DNA of 64,000 nt from JAKVBH01 sp049800955 (GTDB lineage: Bacteria > Pseudomonadota > Alphaproteobacteria > Rhodobacterales > Rhodobacteraceae). The position numbers and the translations under genes are program-made. The stretch lies in the NCBI RefSeq assembly GCF_049800955.1, contig NZ_JBNAGA010000002.1, forward strand, positions 372,001 through 436,000, written 5' to 3'. This document shows positions 51,891-60,296 of this stretch, piece after piece; positions within the stretch are counted from its first letter, which is position 1, and each line of letters opens with the position of its first letter. The notes beneath the pieces were generated by a model that was not told the DNA's origin, searched no databases, and saw only the letters and a list, made by a program, of their open reading frames with translations.

Positions 51891-53759
51891 GTGTTTCACG
51901 TGGAACATTTCGAAGTCATTGTTGTCGGTGGTGGTCATGCTGGGTGCGAGGCAGCGCATGCGGCCGCTCGCATGGGAGCGCGCACCGCAATCATAACAAT
52001 GAAGCCAACCGATTTTGGCGTGATGTCCTGCAATCCTGCGATTGGTGGATTGGGCAAAGGGCACCTCGTTCGAGAGATTGATGCGCTTGACGGTCTGATG
52101 GGACGTGCAGCTGATGCATCAGGAATTCAATTCCGCCTCTTGAACCGTCGCAAAGGTCCCGCTGTCCAGGGCCCCCGTGCTCAAACTGACCGAGCGGTCT
52201 ACGCCAACTGGATGCAAAGTGAGATATCACAAACTCAAGGTTTAAAGACGATATTTGGCGAAGTTGCTGATCTTATAATGGCAGATGATGCTGTTCGCGG
52301 TGTCATTTTGCGGGACGGAACAGAGATTACATCGGAAGCAGTTGTAATCACGACCGGAACGTTTCTAGGCGGAACAATCCATATTGGCAAAGAAGTTAAA
52401 TCTGGGGGTCGAGTGGGCGATAATGCGTCAAATCGCCTGTCAGATCGCTTTCGTGATTTCGGGTTGCCGTTGGGACGATTGAAGACAGGGACACCGCCGC
52501 GGCTGGACAAAAACTCGATCAACTGGGAGCAACTCGAGACGCAGCCAGGCGATAGCGATCCAGTACTTTTTTCATTTTTGTCATCGAGAACGTCTCTGCG
52601 TCAGGTTCCTTGTCATATCACACATACCAACGAAAACACTCACGACATCATCAGAGGCAACTTAGATCAATCTGCTATGTACAGTGGCAATATCAGCGGT
52701 CGAGGGCCGCGATATTGTCCCTCCATCGAGGATAAGGTGGTGCGCTTTGCGGATAAAACTTCGCACCAGGTATTTTTGGAACCGGAAAGTCTTTCTTCAG
52801 ATGCAGTCTACCCAAATGGCATTTCCACCTCTTTGCCAGCGGAGGTGCAGGAAGACTATGTTCGAACCATATCGGGCTTGGAAAAAGCTCGTATCCTGCA
52901 GTTAGGCTACGCAATCGAGTACGATTACATCGATCCACGCTCACTGGATTCCACACTGGCGGTGAAGGCCCTGCGGGGTTTGTTTCTGGCGGGTCAAATC
53001 AATGGAACAACGGGATATGAGGAAGCGGGTGCGCAAGGCCTGGTGGCAAGCTTGAATGCTGTGCAATACGCTCGAAATGAAGAGCCCATCAGGTTTGCGC
53101 GGTCTGAGAGTTATATCGGCGTGATGGTTGATGACCTTGTGACACGCGGCGTCACGGAGCCCTACCGCATGTTTACGTCGCGGGCTGAATATCGACTGAC
53201 GCTGCGGGCTGACAACGCGGATCAACGGTTGACGGAAAAAGGTCGTGTCGCGGGGTGTGTATCCCGCGAACGCCGAGAAGCATTCGAGCGTAAATTGAAT
53301 GAACTTCAGTCGGCCAAGTATAAGCTTGAAGCCTTTTCGTTGACGTCTAACGACTTGCGAAAGCTGGGCATTAAAGTTGCCGAAGACGGATCGCGGCGTT
53401 CAGGATATGACCTACTGGGTTTAGCGCAAGTTGATTTTGATGTCCTGCTGTCGTGTGCGCCGGAGTTGGAATCGGTTCCGGTTCCGGTTCTCAAACAGCT
53501 AAAATGTGAAGCGCTGTATGCGAATTATGCGGATCGGCAAAATCGCGAAATCGCATCAGTTCAAAAAGAAGAGGCTTTGAGAATACCAGCTGATTTTGAT
53601 TTTTCCGGTGTCGGTGGGCTGTCTGCTGAATTGTGTCGGAAGCTCAGAGAAGCTCAGCCAGAGTCCATGTCCCAGGTTTCCAGAATTGAGGGAATGACGC
53701 CGGCGGCCATGGTGTTATTGATTGGAAAGTTGAAGAAAGAGCAGAGAAAAAGGGCATGA
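51891..53759 (+). CDS. mnmG: tRNA uridine-5-carboxymethylaminomethyl modification enzyme MnmG
   Basis: A 622-residue FAD protein, partner of MnmE. The FAD motif is VVGGGHAGCEAAHAAARMG; CNPAIGGLGKGHLVREIDALDG follows in parts, and FLAGQINGTTGYEEAGAQGL is a GidA signature. Start is ambiguous: TTG 51873, GTG 51891 (MFHVEHFEV) or GTG 51900 (MEHFEV, AGGAG eight bases before). 51891 is given because relatives often begin MFHVK/EH. A parS site occupies 51892-51907, so the first codons double as a ParB site. Confidence 0.94.
   Translation: MFHVEHFEVIVVGGGHAGCEAAHAAARMGARTAIITMKPTDFGVMSCNPAIGGLGKGHLVREIDALDGLMGRAADASGIQFRLLNRRKGPAVQGPRAQTDRAVYANWMQSEISQTQGLKTIFGEVADLIMADDAVRGVILRDGTEITSEAVVITTGTFLGGTIHIGKEVKSGGRVGDNASNRLSDRFRDFGLPLGRLKTGTPPRLDKNSINWEQLETQPGDSDPVLFSFLSSRTSLRQVPCHITHTNENTHDIIRGNLDQSAMYSGNISGRGPRYCPSIEDKVVRFADKTSHQVFLEPESLSSDAVYPNGISTSLPAEVQEDYVRTISGLEKARILQLGYAIEYDYIDPRSLDSTLAVKALRGLFLAGQINGTTGYEEAGAQGLVASLNAVQYARNEEPIRFARSESYIGVMVDDLVTRGVTEPYRMFTSRAEYRLTLRADNADQRLTEKGRVAGCVSRERREAFERKLNELQSAKYKLEAFSLTSNDLRKLGIKVAEDGSRRSGYDLLGLAQVDFDVLLSCAPELESVPVPVLKQLKCEALYANYADRQNREIASVQKEEALRIPADFDFSGVGGLSAELCRKLREAQPESMSQVSRIEGMTPAAMVLLIGKLKKEQRKRA
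51892..51907. promoter_or_regulatory. parS: parS centromere site 1 (in the mnmG start)
   Basis: TGTTTCACGTGGAACA is, read on the other strand, TGTTCCACGTGAAACA, the classical 16-base parS. It is 3.3 kb upstream of parB and about 2.6 kb from the inferred oriC. ParB would nucleate here and spread. It overlaps the start codons of mnmG. Confidence 0.88.
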
Positions 53760-54367
53760 CGCCGGGCCTGCCAGTTGATGTTTCACGTGAAACAATCGAA
53801 CTCCTCCAGCACTATAAAGAGCTGATCCTGAAGTGGAACCGCAGCATCAACTTGATCTCTCCGTCCACGGTTGCCGTTTTGTGGGATCGTCATATTAGCG
53901 ATTCTGTCGAGACCGTCTACGAAATGAAATCCGTTCCTAATCATTGGTTGGACCTTGGATCAGGCGGGGGTCTCCCTGGGATAGTTGCGGCCATTCGCTC
54001 GAAGCTCGACGATGATCCGTTTCAGGTAACCCTGCTTGAAAGTGATACACGGAAGTGCGCATTTTTAAGAACGGTTTCTCGAGAGCTCAACCTCTCTACA
54101 GAGGTTGTTTGCGGGCGGATTGAGGAAATGCCCCCGCAGAATGCTGATGTCATTTCCGCACGAGCGCTGGCGCCTCTTCCAAAACTGCTAGGCTATTGCT
54201 TAATGCATAGCTCAGAGAGCACCCAATTGATCTTGCCTAAAGGGCAAGCTTGGAAATCAGAAGTTGAAGAAGCTCGAAAGCACTATGAGTTCTCTCTTGA
54301 AGTGAGGCCCAGTGTAACGCAAGAAGGAAGCGTAAATCTTGTCATTGAGGGACTAAAGCGTGGCTGA
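53756..54367 (+). CDS. rsmG: 16S rRNA (guanine527-N7)-methyltransferase
   Basis: A 203-residue SAM methyltransferase modifying G527 of 16S rRNA. SAM-binding motif: WLDLGSGGGLPGIVAA; N-terminal block HYKELILKWNRSINLIS; downstream VISARALAPLPKLL. The ATG overlaps the mnmG stop, and the 3' end overlaps the parA start. Codons 8-13 (VSRET) coincide with a perfect parS site. Confidence 0.95.
   Translation: MTPGLPVDVSRETIELLQHYKELILKWNRSINLISPSTVAVLWDRHISDSVETVYEMKSVPNHWLDLGSGGGLPGIVAAIRSKLDDDPFQVTLLESDTRKCAFLRTVSRELNLSTEVVCGRIEEMPPQNADVISARALAPLPKLLGYCLMHSSESTQLILPKGQAWKSEVEEARKHYEFSLEVRPSVTQEGSVNLVIEGLKRG
53779..53794. promoter_or_regulatory. parS: parS centromere site 2 (inside rsmG)
   Basis: TGTTTCACGTGAAACA at 53779-53794 is a perfect 16-base palindromic parS, 23 bases into rsmG and 1.4 kb upstream of parB. 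It is fully embedded in coding sequence and encodes part of the segment DVSRET. Confidence 0.93.
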
Positions 54368-55178
54368 GATTGGATCGCCTGGGGCCAAAGTAATTTCTAT
54401 CGCCAATCAGAAAGGTGGCGTCGGAAAAACGACAACAGCGATCAACCTCGGTGCAGCGTTGGCTGATGCAGGTTTATCGATTCTCATTGTTGATTTAGAC
54501 CCTCAGGGCAATGCGTCGACCGGATTGGGTATCGATCCGGAGAGCCGCCGGGCCACCTCGTATGAGCTTTTGATTGATGGTGACCCACTTGCAGACGTCG
54601 TTCATAAAACGTCTACAGAGCGTCTATCAATCGTACCTGGAACAGTCGATTTGAGTTCTGCGGACATTGAGTTGGTGTCGAACGAGAAACGAAGCCATCT
54701 TTTGAAAGATGCGCTGAATCCGATTGATTTGGAAGCTTTAGGGATCGACCTTGTCCTGATCGATTGCCCGCCGTCTCTGAGTCTTTTGACTGTAAACGCA
54801 TTTGTCGCGTCCCATTCAGTTCTCGTCCCATTGCAGAGCGAGTTTTTTGCTCTGGAAGGCCTATCGCAACTCATGCTGACGATTCGGGAGGTACGATCCT
54901 CTGCAAACCCAGATCTTAGGATTGAAGGTGTGGTGCTGACGATGGCGGACCGACGCAACAACTTGTCTCAGCAGGTTGAAGCGGATGCGCGCGACACTTT
55001 GGGTGACCTTGTGATGAAAACGGTTGTTCCGCGCAATGTTCGACTCAGTGAATCGCCTTCTTTTGCGCTGCCGGTAACGGAATATGACCCTACGTCTAAA
55101 GGAGCCGCGGCTTACAGGGAACTGGCGCGAGAATTCTTGAGCCGAAATCCCAAACTTCAACCAATCGAAAGAGTGTGA
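54360..55178 (+). CDS. parA: Chromosome partitioning ATPase ParA (Soj)
   Basis: A 272-residue deviant Walker ATPase. The motif is ANQKGGVGKTTTAINLGAAL, with the signature Lys, then VDLDPQGNASTGLG and VLIDCPPSLSLLT. Binds nucleoid DNA non-specifically and pulls ParB-parS complexes. GTG start at 54360 overlaps rsmG by eight bases; the gene ends at the parB start, so rsmG-parA-parB is one unit. Chromosomal rather than plasmid type, by its place next to mnmG-rsmG. Confidence 0.96.
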   Translation: MAEIGSPGAKVISIANQKGGVGKTTTAINLGAALADAGLSILIVDLDPQGNASTGLGIDPESRRATSYELLIDGDPLADVVHKTSTERLSIVPGTVDLSSADIELVSNEKRSHLLKDALNPIDLEALGIDLVLIDCPPSLSLLTVNAFVASHSVLVPLQSEFFALEGLSQLMLTIREVRSSANPDLRIEGVVLTMADRRNNLSQQVEADARDTLGDLVMKTVVPRNVRLSESPSFALPVTEYDPTSKGAAAYRELAREFLSRNPKLQPIERV

Positions 55179-55180
55179 CC

Positions 55181-56068
55181 ATGGAGCCTAAAGACAAACG
55201 CCGTGGATTGGGCCGCGGATTGTCTGCCCTGATGGCAGACGTTGAAACAACAAGTCCCGAAGCCGGTTCCAATCTGTCCGCTGATCGAAGCCTTCCAATA
55301 GAGAAAATTCACCCGAATGCAGATCAGCCGCGTCGGGCATTTGACGAAGCGGCGCTTGAAGATCTGACGGCGTCTATTTCGCAAAAAGGTGTGTTGCAGC
55401 CTCTGATCGTCCGCCCACATCCTTCGAAGACAGGAGAGTATCAGATAGTTGCTGGAGAGCGGCGATGGCGTGCGGCACAACGCGCTAATTTGCATGAGCT
55501 CCCGGTATTGGTGCGAGAATTTACAGATACAGAGGTCATGGAAGTTGCCATAATTGAAAATGTCCAACGCGCAGACCTCAATCCCGTTGAGGAGGCTGCC
55601 GGCTACAAAATGTTGATGGAGACCTTTGGTCATACACAAGATCAGGTAGCTAAAGCTCTGGGAAAAAGCCGTAGTCATATTGCAAATCTTCTGCGGTTAC
55701 TCACGCTGCCTGACGCGCTTCAAGCCTTTGTTCGAGATGGCTCATTGTCCATGGGACATGCGCGCGCTTTGTTGACGGCAGAAGATCCCCATGGGCTGGC
55801 CTCACAGGTCATCAAGAAAGGCCTGTCGGTGAGGGAAACCGAGCGGCTAGCAAAAGGCGTCGAGACCAAAACTACTACAGGATCGAAGACAAAAGCCCCC
55901 GCCAAAGATGCCGACACGCGTGCCTTGGAGGGTGATTTGAGCGCTCACTTGGGTATGGCAGTTTCGATCAATCACAAACCGGGCGGAGAAGGTGGTACAA
56001 TCACGTTAAGTTATCGTGACCTTGACCAATTGGACAGTCTCTGCCGGTTGCTCAGCGGAGACACTTAG
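55181..56068 (+). CDS. parB: Chromosome partitioning protein ParB (Spo0J)
   Basis: A 295-residue CTPase and parS-binding protein. N-terminal RRGLGRGLSALMADV, the CTP-binding core GERRWRAAQRANL and ENVQRADLNPVEEAAGY, then the HTH TQDQVAKALGKSRSHIANLLRLLTLP (in parts) and a C-terminal dimer domain. ATG 55181 was chosen over GTG 55175, which overlaps the parA stop. Its stop overlaps the convergent hemW by four bases. Confidence 0.96.
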   Translation: MEPKDKRRGLGRGLSALMADVETTSPEAGSNLSADRSLPIEKIHPNADQPRRAFDEAALEDLTASISQKGVLQPLIVRPHPSKTGEYQIVAGERRWRAAQRANLHELPVLVREFTDTEVMEVAIIENVQRADLNPVEEAAGYKMLMETFGHTQDQVAKALGKSRSHIANLLRLLTLPDALQAFVRDGSLSMGHARALLTAEDPHGLASQVIKKGLSVRETERLAKGVETKTTTGSKTKAPAKDADTRALEGDLSAHLGMAVSINHKPGGEGGTITLSYRDLDQLDSLCRLLSGDT

Positions 56069-57228
56069 TCTCGCAAGAGTTCGACAAGAACGGCATTCAG
56101 GAGAGGTCGCCCTTTTGGCGTCACTTTGATCCACGAGTCGCCATGTTCAAGAAGCCCGTCCGCGGCGAGACTTTTGATCCTTTGATTGTTGATTTTAAGT
56201 CCGGTCTCTTGTTCAAGGCGGTCCAAGTACAGAGGTTCTGACAGGCGCAAACCCATCAGCACCATCTCCAACCCCCAGTCATCAGGCGCAATGACTGCTG
56301 TGGTCGTGGCTCTACCTGAGTTCGACAATCTCAGCCAATTTTGCGGTGAAAGCTCTGTGGCGGTCTCAAAGCGTTGACCATTATTCGTATAGCGACCGTG
56401 AGCGCCCGGCCCTATCCCAAGAAAGTCGCCGGAGTTCCAGTAGATCAGGTTGTGGCGGGATTCAGCGCCCTTTTTAGCATGATTAGAGACTTCATACGCA
56501 GGTAGCCCCGCCTGTTCGCAGAGGTCTTGGGTTATGAAGTACATGTCGCTACTTTGAGCATCCGTCGGCAACCCGCCCAGCTTTCCGGCAGCGAAACGAT
56601 CGCCAAACGCCGTGCCCTTCTCAATCGTCAATTGATATAGTGACAAATGATCAGGTTCTCTGCTGAGTGCTTGTGTCAGCTCTTTGGCCCAATCCTCTTC
56701 CGTCTGATCTTGCCTGGCGTAAATCAGATCGAAGCTGACCCGTTGGAACGTGCTTTGCGCAATATCGAGCGCTTGCATGGCATCTTCTAAAGAGTGGAGA
56801 CGGCCAAGTCGTTTCAAGTCGTAGTCGTTCAGCGCCTGCACCCCGAGAGACACACGATTGATCCCAGCAGATCTGAAATCAGAAAATTTCGCGGCTTCGA
56901 CTGAACTGGGGTTGGCTTCTAGCGTGATCTCGATGTTGTTGGTGAAAGTGTAATGCGAAGAAAGCCGATCCAGAACAGTTTCAATCGTGCGGGGTTCCAT
57001 CAAAGACGGCGTGCCCCCGCCGAAGAACACCGAGGTCAGGACGCGGTCTGGTAGACGGGACGCAATGAGATCAATCTCGGCACTATACGCATCGCGCCAA
57101 GCAGTATGATCGATGAACCGCGTGACATGGCTGTTGAAATCACAATAGGGACACTTGGCCTCGCAATAGGGCCAATGGATATAGGCACCAAAGCCGCCGG
57201 TTTGCCAAGGTTCAGGCAAAACAATCAT
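56065..57228 (-). CDS. hemW: Radical SAM heme chaperone HemW (coproporphyrinogen oxidase-like)
   Basis: A 387-residue radical SAM protein. The iron-sulfur motif is CEAKCPYC within YIHWPYCEAKCPYCDFNSHV (in parts), followed by FFGGGTPSLM and SLGVQALND. The form lacks features of authentic HemN and fits HemW, which binds and delivers heme. It overlaps rdgB by 17 bases and runs with rph and rdgB on the minus strand, a common alphaproteobacterial order. Confidence 0.9.
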   Translation of the reverse strand: MIVLPEPWQTGGFGAYIHWPYCEAKCPYCDFNSHVTRFIDHTAWRDAYSAEIDLIASRLPDRVLTSVFFGGGTPSLMEPRTIETVLDRLSSHYTFTNNIEITLEANPSSVEAAKFSDFRSAGINRVSLGVQALNDYDLKRLGRLHSLEDAMQALDIAQSTFQRVSFDLIYARQDQTEEDWAKELTQALSREPDHLSLYQLTIEKGTAFGDRFAAGKLGGLPTDAQSSDMYFITQDLCEQAGLPAYEVSNHAKKGAESRHNLIYWNSGDFLGIGPGAHGRYTNNGQRFETATELSPQNWLRLSNSGRATTTAVIAPDDWGLEMVLMGLRLSEPLYLDRLEQETGLKINNQRIKSLAADGLLEHGDSWIKVTPKGRPLLNAVLVELLRD

Positions 57229-57823
57229 TCACGAGTTTTCGGAATGCGTCGGCGCGGTGACTGATCTTGTTCTTTTCCCACCGATCCATTTCACCGAAGG
57301 TAACATCGTACCCCTCCGGCATGAAAATAGGATCATAGCCATGCCCTTGATCGCCCCGCATCGGCCAAACCAGTTGCCCGGGCATAACGCCTTCAAAGAC
57401 TTCGTCATGTCCATCAGGCCAGGCTAGAACAAGTGTGCAGCGAAATTGCGCAAGCCGTGGCTCGGGCGCGTTTACTTCTTCGAGCATATTATGCGTTTTG
57501 GTCATGGCCATCACGAAGTCACGACCAGTCTCTGTTTCCGCCCAATCTGCTGTGTAAACGCCGGGGGCCCCATCGAGCGCATCGATTGTAATACCGCTGT
57601 CGTCTGACATAGCCGGAAGTCCGGTGGCTTTGGCTGCGGCATGCGCCTTGATGCGCGCATTGCCGACAAAGGTCGTCTCGGTTTCGTCAGGCTCCGGCAG
57701 GTTCTTGTCCTTAGCGGATATGCAGGACACACCAAAAGGCTGGAGGAGCGCGGCGATTTCTTCCAGTTTGCCCTGATTATGCGTCGCGATCAGGAGTGTT
57801 GGGTCGGTGAACCGTCTGGTCAT
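57212..57823 (-). CDS. rdgB: Non-canonical purine NTP pyrophosphatase (dITP/XTP)
   Basis: A 203-residue HAM1/RdgB protein removing dITP and XTP. Blocks: LLIATHNQGKLEEIAALL, TFVGNARIKAHAAAKATGLP is split, MSDDSGITIDALDGAPGVYTADWA in parts and the C-terminal HGYDPIFMPEGYDVTFGEM in parts with ISHRADAFRKL. Overlaps rph by four bases and hemW by 17. Confidence 0.95.
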   Translation of the reverse strand: MTRRFTDPTLLIATHNQGKLEEIAALLQPFGVSCISAKDKNLPEPDETETTFVGNARIKAHAAAKATGLPAMSDDSGITIDALDGAPGVYTADWAETETGRDFVMAMTKTHNMLEEVNAPEPRLAQFRCTLVLAWPDGHDEVFEGVMPGQLVWPMRGDQGHGYDPIFMPEGYDVTFGEMDRWEKNKISHRADAFRKLVNDCFA

Positions 57824-58533
57824 GCGACAGCTGCGTTTTGAGCGTCCATAAGTTCCGAGACGCCTTTGTCCGCCAGATCGAGCAATTCGATCATCTGCGC
57901 CCGGCTGAACGCCGCGCCTTCGGCTGACATCTGGACTTCGACCAGGCGTTGATCGCCCAGCAAGATGAAGTTGCCATCAACCCCGGCCTCGCTGTCTTCG
58001 GGATAGTCCAGATCAAGAACAGGCTGACCCGCGTAGATGCCGCAGCTCACGGCGGCAACGTTGGTGATGATCGGATCAGACACGCAATCGCCCGTTTTCA
58101 GAAGTTTGTTCACCGCGAGACGTAGGGCGACCCAACCGCCGGTAATCGAGGCGCAGCGCGTGCCTCCGTCGGCTTGAATAACGTCGCAATCCACTGTGAT
58201 TTGACGTTCGCCCAATGCAGAACGATCCACGCCAGCGCGCAGGCTTCGGCCAATCAAGCGTTGGATTTCGACAGTGCGGCCACCTTGCTTGCCCGCACTG
58301 GCTTCGCGGCGCATGCGAGACGTTGTCGAGCGGGGCAACATACCATATTCAGCCGTGACCCAACCAAGGCCACTGCCCTTGATGAACGGGGGCACACGGT
58401 CCTCGATGGTTGCGGTGCATAGAACATGGGTGTCACCCATTCGGATCATGCATGAGCCTTCTGCGTGTTTCGTGATACCAGTTTCGATTGAAACAGCGCG
58501 CATTTCGTTTAGGTTTCGTCCGGATGGTCGCAT
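57820..58533 (-). CDS. rph: Ribonuclease PH
   Basis: A 237-residue phosphorolytic 3' exoribonuclease trimming tRNA 3' ends. MRPSGRNLNEMRAVSIETGI is the conserved N-terminus and fixes the start at 58533, although the frame extends further. GWVTAEYGMLPRST, RLIGRSLRAGVD and DCDVIQADGGTRCASITG follow, with phosphate-binding residues in the latter parts. Divergent from hrcA with 72 bases between, a conserved pairing in alphaproteobacteria. Confidence 0.96.
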   Translation of the reverse strand: MRPSGRNLNEMRAVSIETGITKHAEGSCMIRMGDTHVLCTATIEDRVPPFIKGSGLGWVTAEYGMLPRSTTSRMRREASAGKQGGRTVEIQRLIGRSLRAGVDRSALGERQITVDCDVIQADGGTRCASITGGWVALRLAVNKLLKTGDCVSDPIITNVAAVSCGIYAGQPVLDLDYPEDSEAGVDGNFILLGDQRLVEVQMSAEGAAFSRAQMIELLDLADKGVSELMDAQNAAVA

Positions 58534-58605
58534 GATATGTCCTTTGGGGCTGATGGTTCTGAATAGGCATTGGTGCGTCCAGATGGCAAGCCCAGGACCC
58601 GCGAA

Positions 58606-59697
58606 ATGAACAGCATGAATAAAGGAACCCAGGACCCCAATTCGCCACAGCTCTTGCAAGAGCTGAATGACCGCTCGCGCGAGGTCTTTCGTCAGGTTGT
58701 AGAAAGCTATTTGTCCAATGGGGAGCCGGTTGGCTCGCGGACGCTGACGCGAACGCTGTCTGAAAAGGTCAGTGCGGCGACGATCCGCAATGTCATGCAA
58801 GATCTCGAGTTTCTGGGTCTTCTCGATTCACCGCATGTGAGCGCGGGTCGAATTCCGACGCAAACGGGCCTGCGCATGTTTGTCGATTCCCTTCTCGAAA
58901 TTGAAGATCTCGATGTCGAAGACCGTCAGGCAATTGACGCCACCCGGGGCAATAACGCTGCGGATGTTTCAGATATCTTTGACAGGGTTGGCAGCGCCCT
59001 GTCGACCGTTACCCAAGGGGCCTCACTCGTTCTGACGCCCAAGCGGGAAGCACCCATCAAACATATCGAATTCGTCGCTCTGGCGCCTGAGCGCGCCCTG
59101 GTCGTTCTGGTGTTTGCCGATGGTCACGTGGAAAACCGGGTGTTTTCGCCGCCACCGGGACAGACACCCAGCGCCATGCGCGAGGCAGCAAATTTCCTCA
59201 ATTCCATGATTGAGGGGCGCACCGTCTCTGAGTTGCAGCGATTGATGACAACGGAAATCTCCAAGCGTCGACAAGAGATCAACACCTTGGCGCATGACCT
59301 TGTCGAGAGGGGCATCGCGGTATGGGCGGATGAAGAAGATGGTGCGGAGCGTTTGATTGTACGCGGCCGTGCCAACCTTCTGGACGCCCCTGCTGAGGGC
59401 GCTGAATTGGAGCGGATCCGCGTCCTGTTTGATGATCTCGAACGCAAGCGCGACATCGCTGAGTTTCTTGATCTGACGGAAACCGGCGACGGTGTGCGCA
59501 TTTTTATCGGTTCCGAGAACAAACTTTTCTCACTTTCGGGTTCCTCTTTGGTCGTGTCTCCTTATATGAACGCTGATCGAAAGATTGTGGGCGCAGTCGG
59601 CGTTATTGGTCCGACGCGTTTGAATTACGGAAGGATCGTGCCGATTGTAGATTACACGGCACAGCTGGTTGGGAAGCTCCTTTCTGATCGGACATAG
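58606..59697 (+). CDS. hrcA: Heat-inducible transcription repressor HrcA
   Basis: A 363-residue repressor that binds CIRCE elements (controls groESL). Winged-helix N-terminus: REVFRQVVESYLSNGEPVGSRTL, VSAATIRNVMQDLEFLGLL, SPHVSAGRIPTQTGLRMFVD (each as a block). C-terminal inserted dimerisation region ends MNADRKIVGAVGVIGPTRLNYGRIVPIVDYTA in parts. ATG 58606 has AGGA upstream. No CIRCE was seen near it, so it is not obviously autoregulated. grpE follows after nine bases. Confidence 0.95.
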   Translation: MNSMNKGTQDPNSPQLLQELNDRSREVFRQVVESYLSNGEPVGSRTLTRTLSEKVSAATIRNVMQDLEFLGLLDSPHVSAGRIPTQTGLRMFVDSLLEIEDLDVEDRQAIDATRGNNAADVSDIFDRVGSALSTVTQGASLVLTPKREAPIKHIEFVALAPERALVVLVFADGHVENRVFSPPPGQTPSAMREAANFLNSMIEGRTVSELQRLMTTEISKRRQEINTLAHDLVERGIAVWADEEDGAERLIVRGRANLLDAPAEGAELERIRVLFDDLERKRDIAEFLDLTETGDGVRIFIGSENKLFSLSGSSLVVSPYMNADRKIVGAVGVIGPTRLNYGRIVPIVDYTAQLVGKLLSDRT

Positions 59698-59706
59698 AGG
59701 ATGACC

Positions 59707-60267
59707 ATGGCGGAACCCAAAGAAGAGCCGTTTCTGGATGATATCGATGACGCTGATGCCGAAGAGCACGACGTCTTGAATGAAGATCACTCGGATGAAG
59801 AGGTTGAGCTCGATGCCTTGCGGGCCGAGCGCGATTCGTTGAAAGACAAATGGATGCGTGCGCTGGCGGATGCCGAGAACGCACGTAAACGCTCGGACAA
59901 AGATCGGCGCGAAGCGGAGCGCTATGGCAGCACACGTTTGGCGCGGGATCTGCTCCCGGTGTATGACAACTTGCACCGCGCTTTGGCGGCAGCGGAAGAC
60001 GGCGAAGATAAGCCCTCTGAAGCGCTTCTGGAGGGTGTGAACCTTACGCTCCGCGAACTCATGAATATCTTTGAAAAACATGGCGTTAGCATCATCATAC
60101 CGGAAGTTGGTGATAGGTTTGATCCCGAAGAACATGAGGCCATGTTCGAAGCGCCTGTGCCCGGCACAAAAAAAGGCGAGATCATTCAGGTGTCAGCGCA
60201 TGGATTTATGTTGTTTGACCGGTTGCTGAGGCCCGCCCAAGTTGGCGTTTCGTCCAATCCGGGCTAA
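59707..60267 (+). CDS. grpE: Nucleotide exchange factor GrpE
   Basis: A 186-residue DnaK cochaperone. Acidic, disordered N-terminus, then a long helix (LRAERDSLKDKWMRALADAENARKRS in parts) and the beta domain near the end (GDRFDPEEHEAMFEAP, VSAHGFMLFDRLLRPAQV). ATG 59707 was preferred to 59701 as GAGG immediately precedes the latter. Operon hrcA-grpE; dnaK and dnaJ are not in the window. Confidence 0.95.
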   Translation: MAEPKEEPFLDDIDDADAEEHDVLNEDHSDEEVELDALRAERDSLKDKWMRALADAENARKRSDKDRREAERYGSTRLARDLLPVYDNLHRALAAAEDGEDKPSEALLEGVNLTLRELMNIFEKHGVSIIIPEVGDRFDPEEHEAMFEAPVPGTKKGEIIQVSAHGFMLFDRLLRPAQVGVSSNPG

Positions 60268-60272
60268 CGACG

Positions 60273-60296
60273 AGGCGGGGGATCACCCCGCCTTTT
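60273..60296. terminator. Terminator between convergent grpE and mutS
   Basis: AGGCGGGG (60273-60280) pairs with CCCCGCCT (60286-60293) around a five-base loop, followed by TTT on the plus strand. It starts six bases after the grpE stop and overlaps the mutS stop, so it may serve both genes. Confidence 0.75.

Noticed and set aside
58534..58605. CIRCE element (TTAGCACTC-N9-GAGTGCTAA) before hrcA
   Set aside because: I looked for the inverted repeat in the rph-hrcA gap and found none.
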